Numbered from the stretch's first letter, positions 48,796 through 63,440 are shown. The stretch: DNA of 64,000 nt from Liolophura sinensis (GCF_032854445.1 NC_088301.1:49531116-49595115); one strand, 5' to 3'. Numbers and translations: made by a program. Notes: generated by a model from the sequence alone, not told the origin.

Positions 48796-51700
48796 CGCAG
48801 TTGAACTGATTTGTCGGATAAGCGTTACAACTACTGCTGTGGACAAGGCTCGCAAGCATTGCTACAAAATCTCAAGTATTCCGTAGCAAGAAGCGCAAGC
48901 TTTGGCCAGAAGAGGAGAAAACGCACGTATTTTATACACGGGCTCTTGTTACTCCGGGTTGTGTTGCCTGCAAATACTTCCCACCGGAGTTGTTGGGTAT
49001 CTCTTCCTCAATGAAGGTAAAGGGGGCCTGAAAGCCCAGACCGTGAACAAACACAACTGGAGGATGTAAGCCCTTCTAGTTGAACACACACTTGACGGGG
49101 TTGGTCTGCTTACCACCCACAGCTAAACGACTTAGCGTCGATGACCTGATAAAATAGGCCTACCGTTCATAACAGCTTTTGAAAATTTACCTGTTTTCAT
49201 CTTAAATAGCCTTCCTTGAATGTGTGATACTTTCATACAGATTATGTAGCTTGATCTCTTTCCGTTGACTGGGGACGGGTGACACACTTATTAACTATAT
49301 ATATATACATATATAAAGCGCTGTTTTATACAAAATAGGCCAGTTTTTTCACGCAACACCTGCGCCGTCTTTATCTTTCTTGTTTATAAATGCTTTCTAT
49401 GATAAAAAAGTTTTTTTATTAAAATTTTCACCCATTAGGGTACACACATGCTTCATAGCATCCTCTGTAACAACCATACAAAGGAGAGGGGCTCTTAGCA
49501 CATACAATAAGACAGACTATATCTCAGCAAATTAAAAGGCGGAAAATATATATACTAAAACAATTCGTTGCTGATAATGATGATGGCACTTGTGAAAAGT
49601 AAAAATAAACCAAATCAAGAAAATCAGTGTTTAAAAAAATAAAGATGATTAAACCTGACAAGCAATGCAGGTAAAAATTCCTGAATGTGAATTACTGTGT
49701 TTAATCCACGATATACCTGATACCTCTTAGAAAGGTTGTTACACTTTTTCATGAAACAGGGCTTTCAATCCAAGCAGCGTAAATGACCTTGCCGTGATTT
49801 CCGCACTGCTACTTTAACGCATCTATGCTTTCTTTGCAGTGTTCTGCGTCTAGGCTGCAATCTGCAGTAAACGCATTGCACAGGATGAAAAGCTCCCATT
49901 GACGGAATGTTCGACGTGATTTAATTAACTCCCGTCTCACTTTTTATTGGTATGAGAAAGAGTCAGCTATATGTGTTTGTTGTTTGATTTGATAGCCAAA
50001 TAAAGAACACATCCCGTGATATCCTGGGACAGATGGGCCCCATTCAACGGCTTTATTAAGCCTGGAGACCACCACGAGGAACGAGGGCATCGCATTTTCA
50101 GCGTGTGGGCCTGGCAGCCAAAATGGGCGGGCTATGTCTCTGGACTTTGTTGGTGTGTAAATACGGATGGTTGATTAGTTAAACAGCGACGATTTATGAA
50201 GAAGAATGAATAGAAGCAGCAACAGGAAGGTTGTATTATTTGTAACAAATATCTCCCTGCCATGGGGAAATACACAGGCCGACTTCTCTGTCAACACAGC
50301 TCCGAAAAGTCCCGAGACTGAGTCTTTGCCGCCGCCCTTTGCCACCTCAATATCCGTACTATGGAACAATGGTCAAAACATACATGGCTTTGTACGACAC
50401 CTTTATATCATTCATTCTACATATGACCATGTTACAATGGCCCTCTGGAGGTAACAGATCCCGAATTGGGGAACTCTTCAATTGCCTTTACCAAGTCAAC
50501 TGTTAGAAATATTTGAAGAAGCTCCAAACGTTTGTACCCCATACCTAGATACATGGTAACATCTATAAGAAGTTTTCCTGTTGGTCGAAACGTCTACTCA
50601 TAGTGAACAGTTCAATATACTGATCGTTGTGACTAAAATGTACCAACGGAAATACTTGTGAGAATGAAAGTGCATATTTATTATTGCCGGGTCAAAAAGA
50701 TCTTACAATGTATTTTTGAAATCATCCTCGTTCATTTTTATCTTAGATACTTTATTATTTTGTTCGGTATACAAACACGACGTGTTAAACTGAGGGCTCG
50801 TTATGCACACTATAGGGTTATTATTACGCCAGCTGAATCTGGACTCATGCCAATACAGTAACTGGTGTTAGCATGGGAAGAAAATTAACCTTTGACCTAT
50901 ACGTGCACGAGAGATACATTTATAAGCCTTCATCAGTCAACAGTGTAACCACAATCGCACACAGCTATACACCTTTCATGACTGTATGTGTAGAAAAGGA
51001 ACGTGTTACAAAATGTAGATATCGCCCAATACAAAAATTGAAGAGCCTTTCAACCAAAATGCATAAAATGCAGGTCTCCATTTTGAAATAGTATATTTGG
51101 ACTTCTGTGCCTTTGAATCAATAAGGATTTACAGTTTGATGAATGTCTTTTGGATGGGATTTGTGAAAGTGAAGTTAGAGGTTTGTTTCGTTTAAAATAT
51201 ACAAACAGGATTGGTTTCGCAACGGCGAATGGGCTCCGTAACACCATCGAAGAATAGCGATGGTGTATACTAAGTGACGCATTCCACATCGATCCACAGT
51301 CAAGGTTCCTTAGTTTGCCGATGTCGAGTCATCGGTCAGTATTTGACTGCAAACGAGTTCCAGCTGACGTGTCCGTGGATGACTAACCAGCCTGCAGCAA
51401 GCTTGACCAATGCAAACTGACCAGTCGCTTAACGCTGATCTGCGTAAAGATGCAAGAAAACACGCTTGATTCAAGTAATACCATAATGCAAGTTTTTTTT
51501 TTTTAATAATCACGCGCTCATTCTCCAAACACCAAACTGAGTTTGACTGCCGATTTGGGCTATTCTATACAATTATAATGCCCGATCTTCCGAATGCTAT
51601 TTTTAACACACGCTATGCACATACAAGATTTAATATTATTCCCCCCCCCCCTTCAAACATTTATATTTTGCTTGTGTCTACATACGGGGTAGAGAGGTGG

Positions 51701-52927
51701 ACCATGCGCTCACCGCCTCTACCCACGGCACATGAATGGTACAAAATGGCCCCATTTAGGCAACAAATTATCAAATATTTGTTTAGTAACTGTTACATAC
51801 TGAGCCGATTGAGATGTCAAACCCCAACAGTCGACCAACAAACATGTCATAATGTAAGGCGATTTTTTTATATAGAAATAGCCCGCTTAGCCTTTTTTAG
51901 GAGATACGCGCGTGTCACACTGCGCAGCTAACCGTATAAACAGATTCAAATCGCCGTATTCTCTGGGGCTCAACTAAAGATGTCTTTACAAGGACAGCCT
52001 ATGCGGATCGAGGCTCATACATTGGTAACATACTCCACTTCAGATCGCATACCAAGCTATAGTTTATATGTTTTTGACGATGACAAATGTGTATTTCAGC
52101 TGCGCTATATCTAATATGGCGAATTCATTTAACACGATGTTTATACATCGTCAACATCCATTCAAATTTGCAATTTATTTTTTGAAGACTCCGAGACTGA
52201 GTCACAATACTCATATTTTGATGGCATATATGTAGACTCACCCTTCGACAGACACAATAGCACCATCTTAACCATAAAGAGTTTTTGCAAAAAGCGGTAA
52301 AACTGTATTCCAAATAAATTGCTATGGATGGTGACTGGTAAATTCCAAACTTTGTGCTGTGATGGATAAGCCTAGAGTGAGTACAGACCTACATCGACGG
52401 GCCGCATGTTAAATAGTGTGCGTTCAAGACTACATGTAAATGATGCTGGGCTTGGCCGTATTTTCAGCAATAAGCTCTTATGATGTAATCCAGCTCTCTA
52501 CGGGCCCTCTATAAAGTTATATTATACAGTTTATCAGGTAGTTTGCGAGGTGGGTGGTATACCCTAACCACCAACAATTTATGGCGTATTAATGCATCAA
52601 TCTATTAAGTAAATTATTGAGCATGTAGCTTACTGCACAGGGAATGCTTTGGGGCTGCTAAATTAAGAACTGAGAGACTCCCTTGCGAGCTACATGCTGA
52701 AGTCATTGTATGTCTGGGACGTGCACTTGTTATGGTATCGTAGTACCACTACGTTCTGTGTATTATAAGACTCACGATTCGTCACCTTTGGAAAGACCAT
52801 ATTCAGACTCAAGTATGTTCATTAAACGTCTTCATTCTACAAGGCTTATAAGTTTTAATTTCACTTAACCCGGGTCTGTATATACATCTAATCGAATAAT
52901 ATAGCCAGGTGGGATACAAGAAGAGTT
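48796..52927. other. Spacer, nothing recognised
   Basis: Includes an 11-C run at 51641-51651. The 117-codon + frame at 51578-51931 and shorter ones show no family features. Confidence 0.4.
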
Positions 52928-53025
52928 CTCTGCCCGGTTTCCTCCCAGCATAATGCCTGCCGCGGTCGTATAAGTAAAATACTCTTGACTATGGCGTAAA
53001 ACACCAATCAAATAAATAAATAAAC
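52928..53025 (+). mobile_element. SINE-like element, 3' part
   Basis: The block CTGCCCGGTTTCCTCCC, then CATAATGCCTGCCGCGGTCG, TATAAGTAAAATACTCTTGA, GGCGTAAAACACCAATCA and an AAATAAATAAATAAA tail. From memory this matches a dispersed repeat found throughout mollusc genomes and often in their UTRs. The (AAAT)n tail is a retroposon sign. The 5' promoter part is not recognisable, so the copy is truncated or diverged. The family name cannot be fixed by eye. Confidence 0.65.
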
Positions 53026-55128
53026 AGAAGAGTTGCAATCAAACGCAACCGAGATACATCGAGATGGAACTAGGCATCACAACAGACATTCGTATACCAC
53101 ACGTCAAGCAAAAAGAAGGTCCCAGGTAAGGCCAGTCCCCATAACAAATTCAACAAAAATATATGAAGTACGAAATTGAAATAGATTCATACTGATTACA
53201 TTTCTACGCATATTTTTTGAACCTTTCCTGCATCATTGGAAACTTGACTGCTTTTCTTCACACGCATAAGTCCTAATTTCTCTCCATGTTAATTCTTCAG
53301 CAGTATATGTTTAACGTTGTTTTGGAACTTGGTAATGTGATTATTGACACGGAACGTCCATGTCACCGACTGGTAAAGGAATGTCTCTTTTGGCGTAGAG
53401 ATTGCAAAAAAAAAAAAAAAAAAAAAAAAAAACATCAACCAAGGAATCACAGATACATCTTCTTTATTCATGTATATCCCATATACATATATTTTAAATA
53501 TCATGTGGTCCCATATACCTCTGTATTCGCCAAGCAGTGCACAGGAAATGATTTGCTCCAAGACAAAATATTTGTTCTAGTTTTTTGATCGTCCATAACT
53601 GCCATGCCTCTCACAGGTTGCTCCTTCACTGAAGCCCTCGCCTTCGGCCTCAGCCGAATGTTACGTCAATGACATGACGTGTAAAACGAGAGTATTGCAG
53701 CTGTCTGTTCACCTGCGTGACTCCCGATTACGTCAGTCGGAATACCTGATGTGTTTTCTGTGCTTGTGTGTGCCGTGCCGTGTATAATCAATAAATTTAC
53801 CTGTCGGTATTTATACCAATACATTTATCGATAGCACCACACAAATACCCCTCACGCTCTGCAACATCACTAAATGATTAAACTATATGATTTGTAAGAT
53901 GTAGTGTGATAAATAGTTAAGAACAATTTGAGACAGATAATGCGTATTACCTGGAAATATGAAAGGTCGTGTCCATCGTGAAATGCAACTTAGTTGGCAT
54001 GCCCTAAATATGGTTCGGTGTTTCACGGTATGGCCTTGATGTCGTGAAGAAATGACCTCAGTTATATAATATCCAAACAAATATATATATTTATCCAGTT
54101 GGTTCTTTAGGTCGTGTAGAACTGCTTTGACATCGAGCGGACAACAAAGGCAGAAGACCAAAAAAGAAATTCCATTTATGCAAGCCTATAATCAGTGTGA
54201 AAGGTAATTCCGCGAAATCGCCAGTACGAAGAGGTGAGGTTTAGAGTGGAGGGAATAAAACTTTTTTTCATTGCTGCGACAGATGCTTGGACAATTGTCA
54301 TTCATATTTCCACAGTTTGAGATGAATCAGGGAGTCTTGCTAGTTGCAGGGACTTCGTGGGAAGAGAGGGAGTTGGTTGGGGGGGTGGGGAGGTGCTGTC
54401 GAAGTTTCTCGGCGTTCTAAAGAGTAACCTAGTGCTGATAAAGTCGTCTGTGTGGCTTTGCGGATTCGGTTTGGACCAGCTTAACACTGGCGTGTTTTGC
54501 GCAGCGTTCCTTTAAGGAGACGTTGACGTTTGAACACAAGGTCGACATCCAGCCGATACGCGCTGGTTCACCAGGTCCATTCTTAACTTTATGCCGTATC
54601 AATCAGGTAAACGATACGGGAAAATACTACACACGCTTTAGTGTACCTAACAGCAAATAATAACACATTTTATATTACACAGTCGGACAGAGTCTACATG
54701 GATGCTGTTGTGTTGACGCATCGATCGCTTTAACCCGGTAGGAAAACAGCTCTGATTTAACTCCGTATTTAATCAGACTAGCTTCACCTGTAGAGTACAT
54801 AGCCGGCTATTTGCCAGCCACATTTTCTTCCCTGCTCGGATTTGATATTGTACAATGTTACCCCTTTTACAGGTCTTAAAGGAGCTGCTTGGCCATAACA
54901 CGGAGCTTGATTTTGCGTTGAAATATATATCCGAGCTATGTATAGATGTACATCTGTACATGTATGAATGAACACGCAATGTAACTGCAATGGAAGATAT
55001 TTCTTTTGGCAATATTGTTCCTAGCAGTCCCCCTGTTTAAATTTCTAAAACAACATTGCCCTTTGGCCTGAAATCATTTTTCCTTTGAAAAACCGCAGTC
55101 TTTGGTTGATATACGATTACTGTTCAAT
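53026..55128. other. Spacer with a poly-A run
   Basis: A run of about 26 A lies at 53407-53432. No identifiable retroposed gene precedes it. No other feature seen. Confidence 0.4.
53407..53432. repeat. Poly-A run
   Basis: About 26 consecutive A. It may be an old retroposon tail or simple slippage; no target-site duplication was evident. Confidence 0.85.
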
Positions 55129-55317
55129 GAAATATTATATTATGTTATATTGTATTGTATTGTATTGTATTATATTATATTATATTATATTATATTATAT
55201 TATATTATATTATATTATATTATATTATATTATATTAGATTAGATTATATTATATTATATTATATTATATTATATTATATTATATTATATTATATTATAT
55301 TATATTATATTATATAA
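55129..55317. repeat. (ATATT)n pentanucleotide microsatellite
   Basis: About 37 units of a 5-bp repeat, starting with TATTG variants and interrupted in the middle by two TTAGA units. The + frame across it (55102-55317) repeats a 5-residue motif and is not a gene. Confidence 0.95.
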
Positions 55318-56058
55318 ATATCTTTGATGAATGAAAGTGTCACTTCAAACCTCTACTATGTTGACACTGTCCAGAAATAAAGGTTCGAACCAGTGACTTT
55401 TAATGAATTGCAGTTACCATCACTGCAATATTTTTACCTAATTCTACTTAAACCACGGTAATAAGGGGTGTGAGCTGCTATTATTTAAGCATTTACATGA
55501 ACAGTTAGTCACGTATATGACCATCTTGAACTATCACATTGTCGTCACTGCTATGCTGTTGTTTTTACTCTACCTAATACTACCACTCAGGACTATATTA
55601 AAGTGAACTTCATAAACTAAGGACTTTTCTCAGAACATGTTAGTTCATAACAGTATGAGTGTAGAGTGTGTTTAGATAAGCAGTATCGTGGTTTGAATTC
55701 GTGCTGTTGATCACAGATAAATTAACTATATAGTTTTTACAACGGGATTGAATCCGATAAGATGAATCGTGTTAAGTGGATTCAGTGTTGAGTTCCACTG
55801 ATGAGAATATGAATGATATTCTGGTATAACTATCTCTAAGGAATACCTTGTCTTTTCATTCGAACCTATTATAGCTTGCACATGCTACACATAATATGTA
55901 AGTCTCGCTCATCTCTTTTAATATTTCTTACTCTCGCAACGACAGATCATGCCAATCATGAGTAGATCGATTTAACTAGTCCTCAGCCTGAAAAAGCAAT
56001 TCTGAAGCCGCTACTAATACTATTTCTACGAATACAAAGACTCACAAATAAGAGTCAT
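55318..56058. other. Spacer, nothing recognised
   Basis: AT-rich single-copy-looking sequence with no open frame or RNA signature. Confidence 0.5.
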
Positions 56059-56310
56059 CTCTCCTTTTATGGCAGAACGCACGTGGTGATATACCCTGCA
56101 TTAAGACACACCATAGTATTACATGTAGTATCGTGGTTTACACATTCCTCTCCTTTTTGGCGAAATACACATGCTAATATACTATGCAATCAAACACACT
56201 ATACGATTAGTATCATTGTTCACATGCCTCTCCTTTTAGGCAAAGTACACGTGGCAACATACTCTGCGATCAGACACACTTTAGTATCAGTATATACCAT
56301 AGTACCACGT
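56059..56310. repeat. Three-copy tandem repeat of 80-89 bp
   Basis: CTCTCCTTTT starts at 56059, 56148 and 56228. Each is followed by GGCRAARYRCACGTG-like sequence, then ATAYWCT, a CAGACACACT/AAGACACACC block and TAGTATYA. Divergence is moderate. The 109-codon + frame at 56083-56412 crosses it and is probably incidental. Confidence 0.7.
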
Positions 56311-59300
56311 ACAACTTGTTATTGCCGGATTATGCACACGTTTTCCATGCGATTCATTCTTTCACAAGTCCATGCACACTTTCTCCAGAGGAGACACACT
56401 TTTATCAGGTGATACACACTTCCGGCTGGCGAGGACAAGCTCGGCTGGTTGTGCGCATGCGTAGATACAGGTCTTGGTAGACATTAGTCGTCTACTTCTG
56501 GACTTTATAGGTTACCTATATTATCTGTTGGAACGGCTTATCGCAAAATACACTGAATTTAACTTAAACATTAGCTTAGCCACATGTTCATAGACTCGCT
56601 TAATAAATTAACAAGTACATTTTCTGCTCCCGTTATAAACGTCAACTGTTAAACATTATGCTTTTCTGTGTAAACAGTATTTAACCAGATGGCGTTTAAC
56701 TGAATTACTTTTGTCATCTGCACAGAGATTCAGTCCGAATTTGGGCGTGTGTCCTGATAAATTTCTCATGTTTTCCTCAGTGACCTGTTGCTATATACTG
56801 GTCCAAAGACGAACATGGGTCCAATCTGGGACAGTCCTCCAAAGCGTGTGGCGCACACATGGGACACTCTTGTAAAGGTGTAAAAATAGACACACGAGCT
56901 GGACTTTCTTAGACACGACTACACCTGTAACACAAAAAAGTGTGTACTATATGCCTGTTATGAAAGTGGGGGAGTATTTACTTTGGCCAGTCGGCGCGTC
57001 ATTACTACGTGGTTGTCAGCTCAAATTTTTGTCGATGTTCTCCCAACATGGATGCTACTATGTTTATACACCGACCGCCTCTAAACCAACAGGCTGTGGT
57101 TGTTTGCCTTCTCTGTTATTCTGGTTAGTTCCTTTGATGCCCGGGCTCAGACGCACAGAATCAAATACCTGTGATTATAAAACTAATTGATGCGAAATTT
57201 TCATCGGGTTTTGTGCTTTCGGTCTTACTATATTGACGCCGTGTTACGCCCTTGTGAAGAGTTTCTGGTCGAAAACGTTTCTCAGCGGCCTATTTAATTA
57301 AAATATTTGACAGTTTTTCCCATGATTCCAACACACCTGTCGGTGAAGAATCTTGGGCCAGTCTAACAAATGACTTAACTTTTCGCTCTACATATTTCTT
57401 ATCTGCGAATTACAGTTGGCGCGGGCACCTGTCCTAAACAGTGTGTGAACAAGGGGTGGGACTGGTCCATCAAAGTCACGCGTTTGAAGGACATATACGG
57501 GGCACGACCTTAAAAACTTAAACGATCTGGGAAGTTGCTGAACTTCACACAGGAGTCGTATTTTTATCGAGTTCCCATCAACATACTTATGCCAGCTTGC
57601 CGTGAAGATGAACAATCAAAACTGCCGTTTCAAGAATTAATAAAATATAATGTATCGACTTATGATTTCATCTCTGTGGCCATATAGAAGAAACGGTCTC
57701 ATGCGTCATTAACTTTCACACTAAAAGAGTTGTTTTGTTGTTTTTTGGAATAGACATCTTTCTGAGGTCTCACAGATGCAAGATTTCAGATAGCAGTGTT
57801 ACTTTGTCATGCATTGCACCCAGTTTGAAAGTACACTGAAAAGATCGAGACAGGGATCCACGGTCTGTTAGGATTGAGATTGATCACATGGCTGCCTCTC
57901 TGTGGTAGTTTTCCGGCCTTTGCCAGTGAGAAGCCATGGGACAAGGCAATTTGAGTGGATTCCTCTCACCTGAAATAGATAAAAAACCTAAATATTACTT
58001 CATGGCTCAGTCAATATATGATGATGTACTTGTATGTTTGCCATCTGAGTGCTGTCGTGGAAAAAGACCCGTAAGGGAAGAATACTTGATACAAGTATCA
58101 ACTCGACTCTCAGCTGATTCACGTTCTCTATAGAGTTATTTCAGTTACTTAAGTTTATAAACATGCAGGTGCTTTCATTCCAGTGCCATAACTTTTTTTA
58201 GGAAAATCACCAATTATATAACCAAAAGTAGATATCCTGTGACAGTCGTTGTTTACTGGGCGTGCTCTTGTAGGAATCTATTATTTTTAGTTAGGGTCAT
58301 TCAAACCACACGTTGTCTGATAACGCGACACCACCCTGGTATTATCTCGCCCACAAAGCACGAAGAGTGGAACCATGTATAGTGCTCAAATATGGTCAAC
58401 GAAGCTGCGTTAGCCACCACAAATAAAACCATCTGGCCGTTCTTGTTAAGGAGCAGGCTGAACAACCACCGGTATATATGGGCGACCAGACCACACGATA
58501 GCAGCCCACAAACAGGCTCACTATGTCATTCCATGAGAACATCAAAACGTTCGTTTCGCGATATGAGAGGAAGATACTCACAGAATGATTAATGCAACCT
58601 GAACCAAGTATACTCTTTCAGTTATACATATCGATTCTCAGAAGTTAGATGTGTCGAACCCGATCCAGTCGCATATAATATCGCATCTTATTAAACATAG
58701 TGCATGTAGTAAATGAATCAAAGTATATGCAAAGCGACGTTTTAATGCCACGGCGTTTTCAAGACAATATTCTCTGCCCTTTGCGGAAAGCAGGGCTATT
58801 GCCCCCGGATCTGTATCCTCATCGCTGACATGACTAGCGCTTTTTCTTCTGACTTCTGACTTCTGAATGAGAGATGTATTCAGAAACAGTTCTGACTACA
58901 GAATGGAAGATCTTTCATCGCAAGTATACATAGGATAGATACAAACATAGGATATGCACTGTGGGTATGTTTGTAAAAGGTCAGTCGCAGTATCCTGGTT
59001 TGCACTGAGTAAGGCCTCAGAGGCAGGTTTTGCAACTCCATTGCAGTGTTGCGTGCACGTAACTGCCGTAGTAATCAGCACTCTTCATATTGTGAAACTA
59101 TGTCACTTCACGTGTGTTTAACCCTATACAAGCTCTTCGTGAAAGTCAGGTCTCTGCATTCTTACGCAAGTTGATGAAGCAGTACGTTTGTCCATTAATT
59201 TATTACATGTACCTTGACGATGATTTACTGTCTTCCTTTTTTATGCAAGCGATGACTGGAAGCCTTGTCAGCACCCACGAAAAGATAACTGACATCACTG

Positions 59301-62300
59301 TATTCTGTTGCTGAGAACGAACTCGTAGTGATGACTTGCGTTGAAAGACTATGCCACACCGGAAGTAAAGACTACAAAACACACCAACAAAAATACAATT
59401 TGGACTAGCCTCCACAGACGTGGGTTTGTAATAGGCTCTTCTATATCGGACAAACCTTCTCATATATCTCTTGCTTAGTTAATATGAGGGCCGTGAGTTA
59501 CTGCCTGTCTAACACTGTGGTCCGTCTCCAGCACGTTCTATGTATTCCGCCTCGGAGTCGGTGACTAAGGTATCGTAGACAAATGCTAAGACCCACAACG
59601 TGTACTCTCTAAGTCGAATCTTAATGCGCTTGTTTCCCTTCGGGTCGAAAAGGGCGCCGGCCGTAATTGTAAACGTAAAAAAAATCCAAACTACCTAGTG
59701 CGTCTAACATAGGACACCTGCTAGGGCTTCTTACATGGTGTTATGTAATCATACACGAATAATATAATACGCATCGCGTAATATATTATATATTCAAATA
59801 TAATGTAATTATTGATTTTGAAACTGGTTGTGTGTATATAGTAATAAAAATACACGTGTTGTGAGGGTATCTGCATTATTCTATGGTTATTCAACTGTTA
59901 GGAAACGGGACAATGTTAGATGGAAACTGTATACCTTCGGTGAGTTGCTTTCGAACAATGAAACACAAGGCTGTGCCCAAATAAGCAGTCGCTTTCAACA
60001 TCACTTTGGAGTCTTGGTTACAAGTCGGTTTCATGGCTGACATACTTACCTCTTGCGCTTATTTGTCTGTCTATCTGCATGTGAGTCTGCCTGTCCCCAT
60101 ACGTTAAACGGCTATATTACATTACAATTTTGATTACGTTACACGGTGGGGGTTACATTACTCGTGTATCATTACATAACAAGAATATATTCTAGGCGGG
60201 AATATTCCTATTAAGACACTAATTAACACGACACTATTTATTAAGACACTATTTTATACACCGATAGTCTGAAGGATTAAGCGAAGTTGTTTTTGTATTT
60301 CATAGCAGCTCTACTCCATAATTATTCCTTGTAATTTAGTAATTCCTCTAAAAGTTAGGGAAACTTGTAAGCTTGTATACGGCATTGGTAAGCAAATAAA
60401 AACCTGAACATATTGTCGGAAGCTTGGATCCCTAGGTTTCAATCGTATACGCGCATACCAAAAACAGCCCGGAACAGTAAATGTGTCGAGCATAGTGACA
60501 GGATCGATGCATTGCAGGACGAAGGCTATGATTGACGTACAACTTGTTGGCCAAGGAATTCTCACGTCGTCGCTCTGTATGCCTACAAAAGGCCTCATAA
60601 TATTGACATATCACACACACTTTTTCCCTTCAAACCAAGTGAAGGAGGGTTTGGGGGAGACCCGGTGAAAGAAGGGATAGAAATGCATCTGGACAGGTAT
60701 GAACAGTTACACACAGGTAACATTTGTACAACGCTGTGCTCGTAAGAGCCGTCGTAGAAGTGTGCAAGACCAAGAATCTGCTATCTAAAAACCCAGACAC
60801 ACAGACGTACTATTTTCAGTTTTCATAAAGATATATCTGATAAAATCAACGGACAGTTATTTTGACTATACATATGAACTGAGTAAAATGTGCCTATACA
60901 TCTGTGGTCAGCCCACAACCCAGCAAAATATACAAATGTGTGCCTTGATATATATAACCTGCGTTTACCAAAACGGGAAATGTCGACCTAGTAGCATACA
61001 GAGCCTCAAAGTATCAACACCTAAATGTGTTATTTTTGTTCTATGTAACTTTGACAATGTAAGGTACATCAACAATAATTTATTTCCCTTGACATTCAAG
61101 TGTGTTAATGAATATACTCCTCTTCATCCAGTCGCTTGCTTCAGTGGAGCTGCCGTTAGCTTAGCTCAAGATTTGTGTTGAATGTCAGGAAATTTATAGG
61201 GCTATTTGGTTTTACAGAGGGTATCAATTAAACCTACCAATAAGGATTCAATGGGCCTTACGTGGGGGCAATGATTGAACAGACGTTTCTTTACATACGA
61301 TATAAATTGTGACATATATTATAAGTGTGTATTTTTTGCATGCGACCCATCGACCCAACTGCACCGGTGTTAAGTGTGGCAAAACAGACTCTAATATGAA
61401 TAAATCAATTACTAGACATAGAAAAGTCCCGATAAACCCATTTATGGAATCACATATTATAGGGCAATGTGGTGCAACCCCGAAGCAGTCCGTGCATCCT
61501 TTAAGGCAAAATGCTAACATCAAACGTGCTAACATCGCGTTGGTTTTAAGCTTGCGGGCATTCTAAGGAAGCAATAAGTGATGCCCATAACCTCTTATCC
61601 CATAATGTCTGCAAAATTCTCGCAATGTAACAGGTTGGGTTCGTTGCAGAGTTCAAATTTGCTGCTGAATCACTTTGGTTTGAGATGACGTGTGCAGGGG
61701 GTACGTCGGCGAGCACTCCCTATGTTATCTATGTCAAGGTTTTGATGACGGTAAAATATCAATATTTACCAGATTCCAGACGAGGTTTATTCAATGAGAT
61801 CTCAGATGTTGTTTCTAGGAGGTTTCTATAGGAGTCTAAATTTAAGACGGTTTGGGGTGAACAAGGGTCCACAGGAGACAGCACTAAATGCTCTTCCCCA
61901 ACAGCGAAGAGATATTTTACAGTATTGTGTGTTACTTTTAACCTCATTGAACCAAAGCAGGAAATAAATAGTAGACTAAACAACAAATTCCCAGTCGAGA
62001 TTATTTTGCTCCAAAATCATTATACAAAGACTAATATCCGACTGCAAACAAACCATGCAAGGAAATCAGAAGGGACATTATAAACAAGAAATTTCAGACC
62101 TCAGAACGCAACAGCAATTTAACAGAGCCTGAAAGCGATCCATATTATATTATTATATTGCATGCAGAAATGTTAAATAGAATCGAACGCTTATATAAGT
62201 GCCAAAATACACTCAATGGGGGATCAACAATGCCCACGCTTTTTCAGCATGTAACTTTTTTTTACCTCTTGTTTGAAAACCGCAATTATTTGAAGCATTC

Positions 62301-63414
62301 CATGTCAATTGTTTTTTCGCATTTGAACAACGTGCTCTTTTCATCATAACCGGGATGCCTGTGAAATTTAGGTCATTCTCGACCCCCGTGTACACAGCGC
62401 TTAGCCCCTGGTCGGTGATACATAGAAAAGGTTCTCGAGTCTGTGAAAATAAATTCCTTCGATTTGCACCCGTCATACCTGAAGAGCGAGTCGCCCAATG
62501 CCTGAGGAGATGTGGGGTAATGCCGGGTTGATATCAGTCACATATACACTTCCAATTCGGGTCCGTAAGTATATTTCAACGATGACAAAATCCCACTGGC
62601 AGACAGTACACATGCCCTGCGCAACTGCTCTGCAATGTACGCACCTTTGGACAAATACGTCGAAGCAGTCACAAATCAACCATAACATGTTTGGCCTTCA
62701 AAGCTCCGAGCTCCTATTGGGAGCAATAAGAAGCGTATTTCAAGGTCGAGTGTGGACGAACACAACTCACTTCTGATAAACGATCAGAAGTGTCAAAGAA
62801 TATCATGCATAATAACAAAACAAACCACCATCAAACGCCAACGAGCAAGATGTCCCGATTTCATACTCCTTTATTGCCGATGTGCATGGCATAATTGCAT
62901 TACTTTATACTCATGAAAAAGGTTTCTTAGAACGATCAAGATTATCTTCGATACTGTACTGAATATTCTAGCTCGTCGAGGCTGTCACAAGGGATTGTCA
63001 ATGAAGTCAACGTATGAAGAACACCGGAGACATCCACAAGTAGCGCGTATTTCCTCTATCACGGAGAGCAGATGACCTACATAAGCGCATCTGAGGGGTC
63101 AATGTCTCAGTTTAGAGCAGACCCCTGCCATGCTGAGTACCGGGCTGATTAGAGTAAAACCCATAGTATATTCAATAGAAAGGCAATTAATACAATTACC
63201 GTATAAAACTCTCAAATTAAATGCAGGTACAGGTAGGGCCTACGATCGTCCAGAAGAAGTGTTCGTCCTGAGTGGTAGCTGTCCAGACCCTTTGCGTTAT
63301 AATGCTCAGCACTGCCGGTTCCAAGACTGACTGGTACTTCGAGAGCACATCTCTGCGGAATTTATAGCTTCATGGATATCGCTGGAAAGTATGAGCTGGT
63401 AAAATAGCCGCTTA
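56311..63414. other. Spacer, no gene recognised
   Basis: Contains a TTCTGAC triplet repeat with a small inverted repeat at 58847-58885 and a 10-bp hairpin at 62768-62792. All open frames are under 100 codons and unrecognised. Confidence 0.35.
62768..62792. repeat. Perfect 10-bp hairpin
   Basis: CACTTCTGAT and ATCAGAAGTG flank an AAACG loop. Confidence 0.7.
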
Positions 63415-63440
63415 TTCCACATACCCTATGGTATGTGGAA
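63415..63440. repeat. Perfect 11-bp hairpin
   Basis: TTCCACATACC and GGTATGTGGAA flank a CTAT loop. No gene is adjacent. Confidence 0.75.

Noticed and set aside
55102-55317. 71-codon frame with repeated IILYY
   Set aside because: Translation of a pentanucleotide microsatellite.
55381-55396. GGTTCGAACC, tRNA B-box-like
   Set aside because: No A box at the right distance, no acceptor stem or T-loop context.
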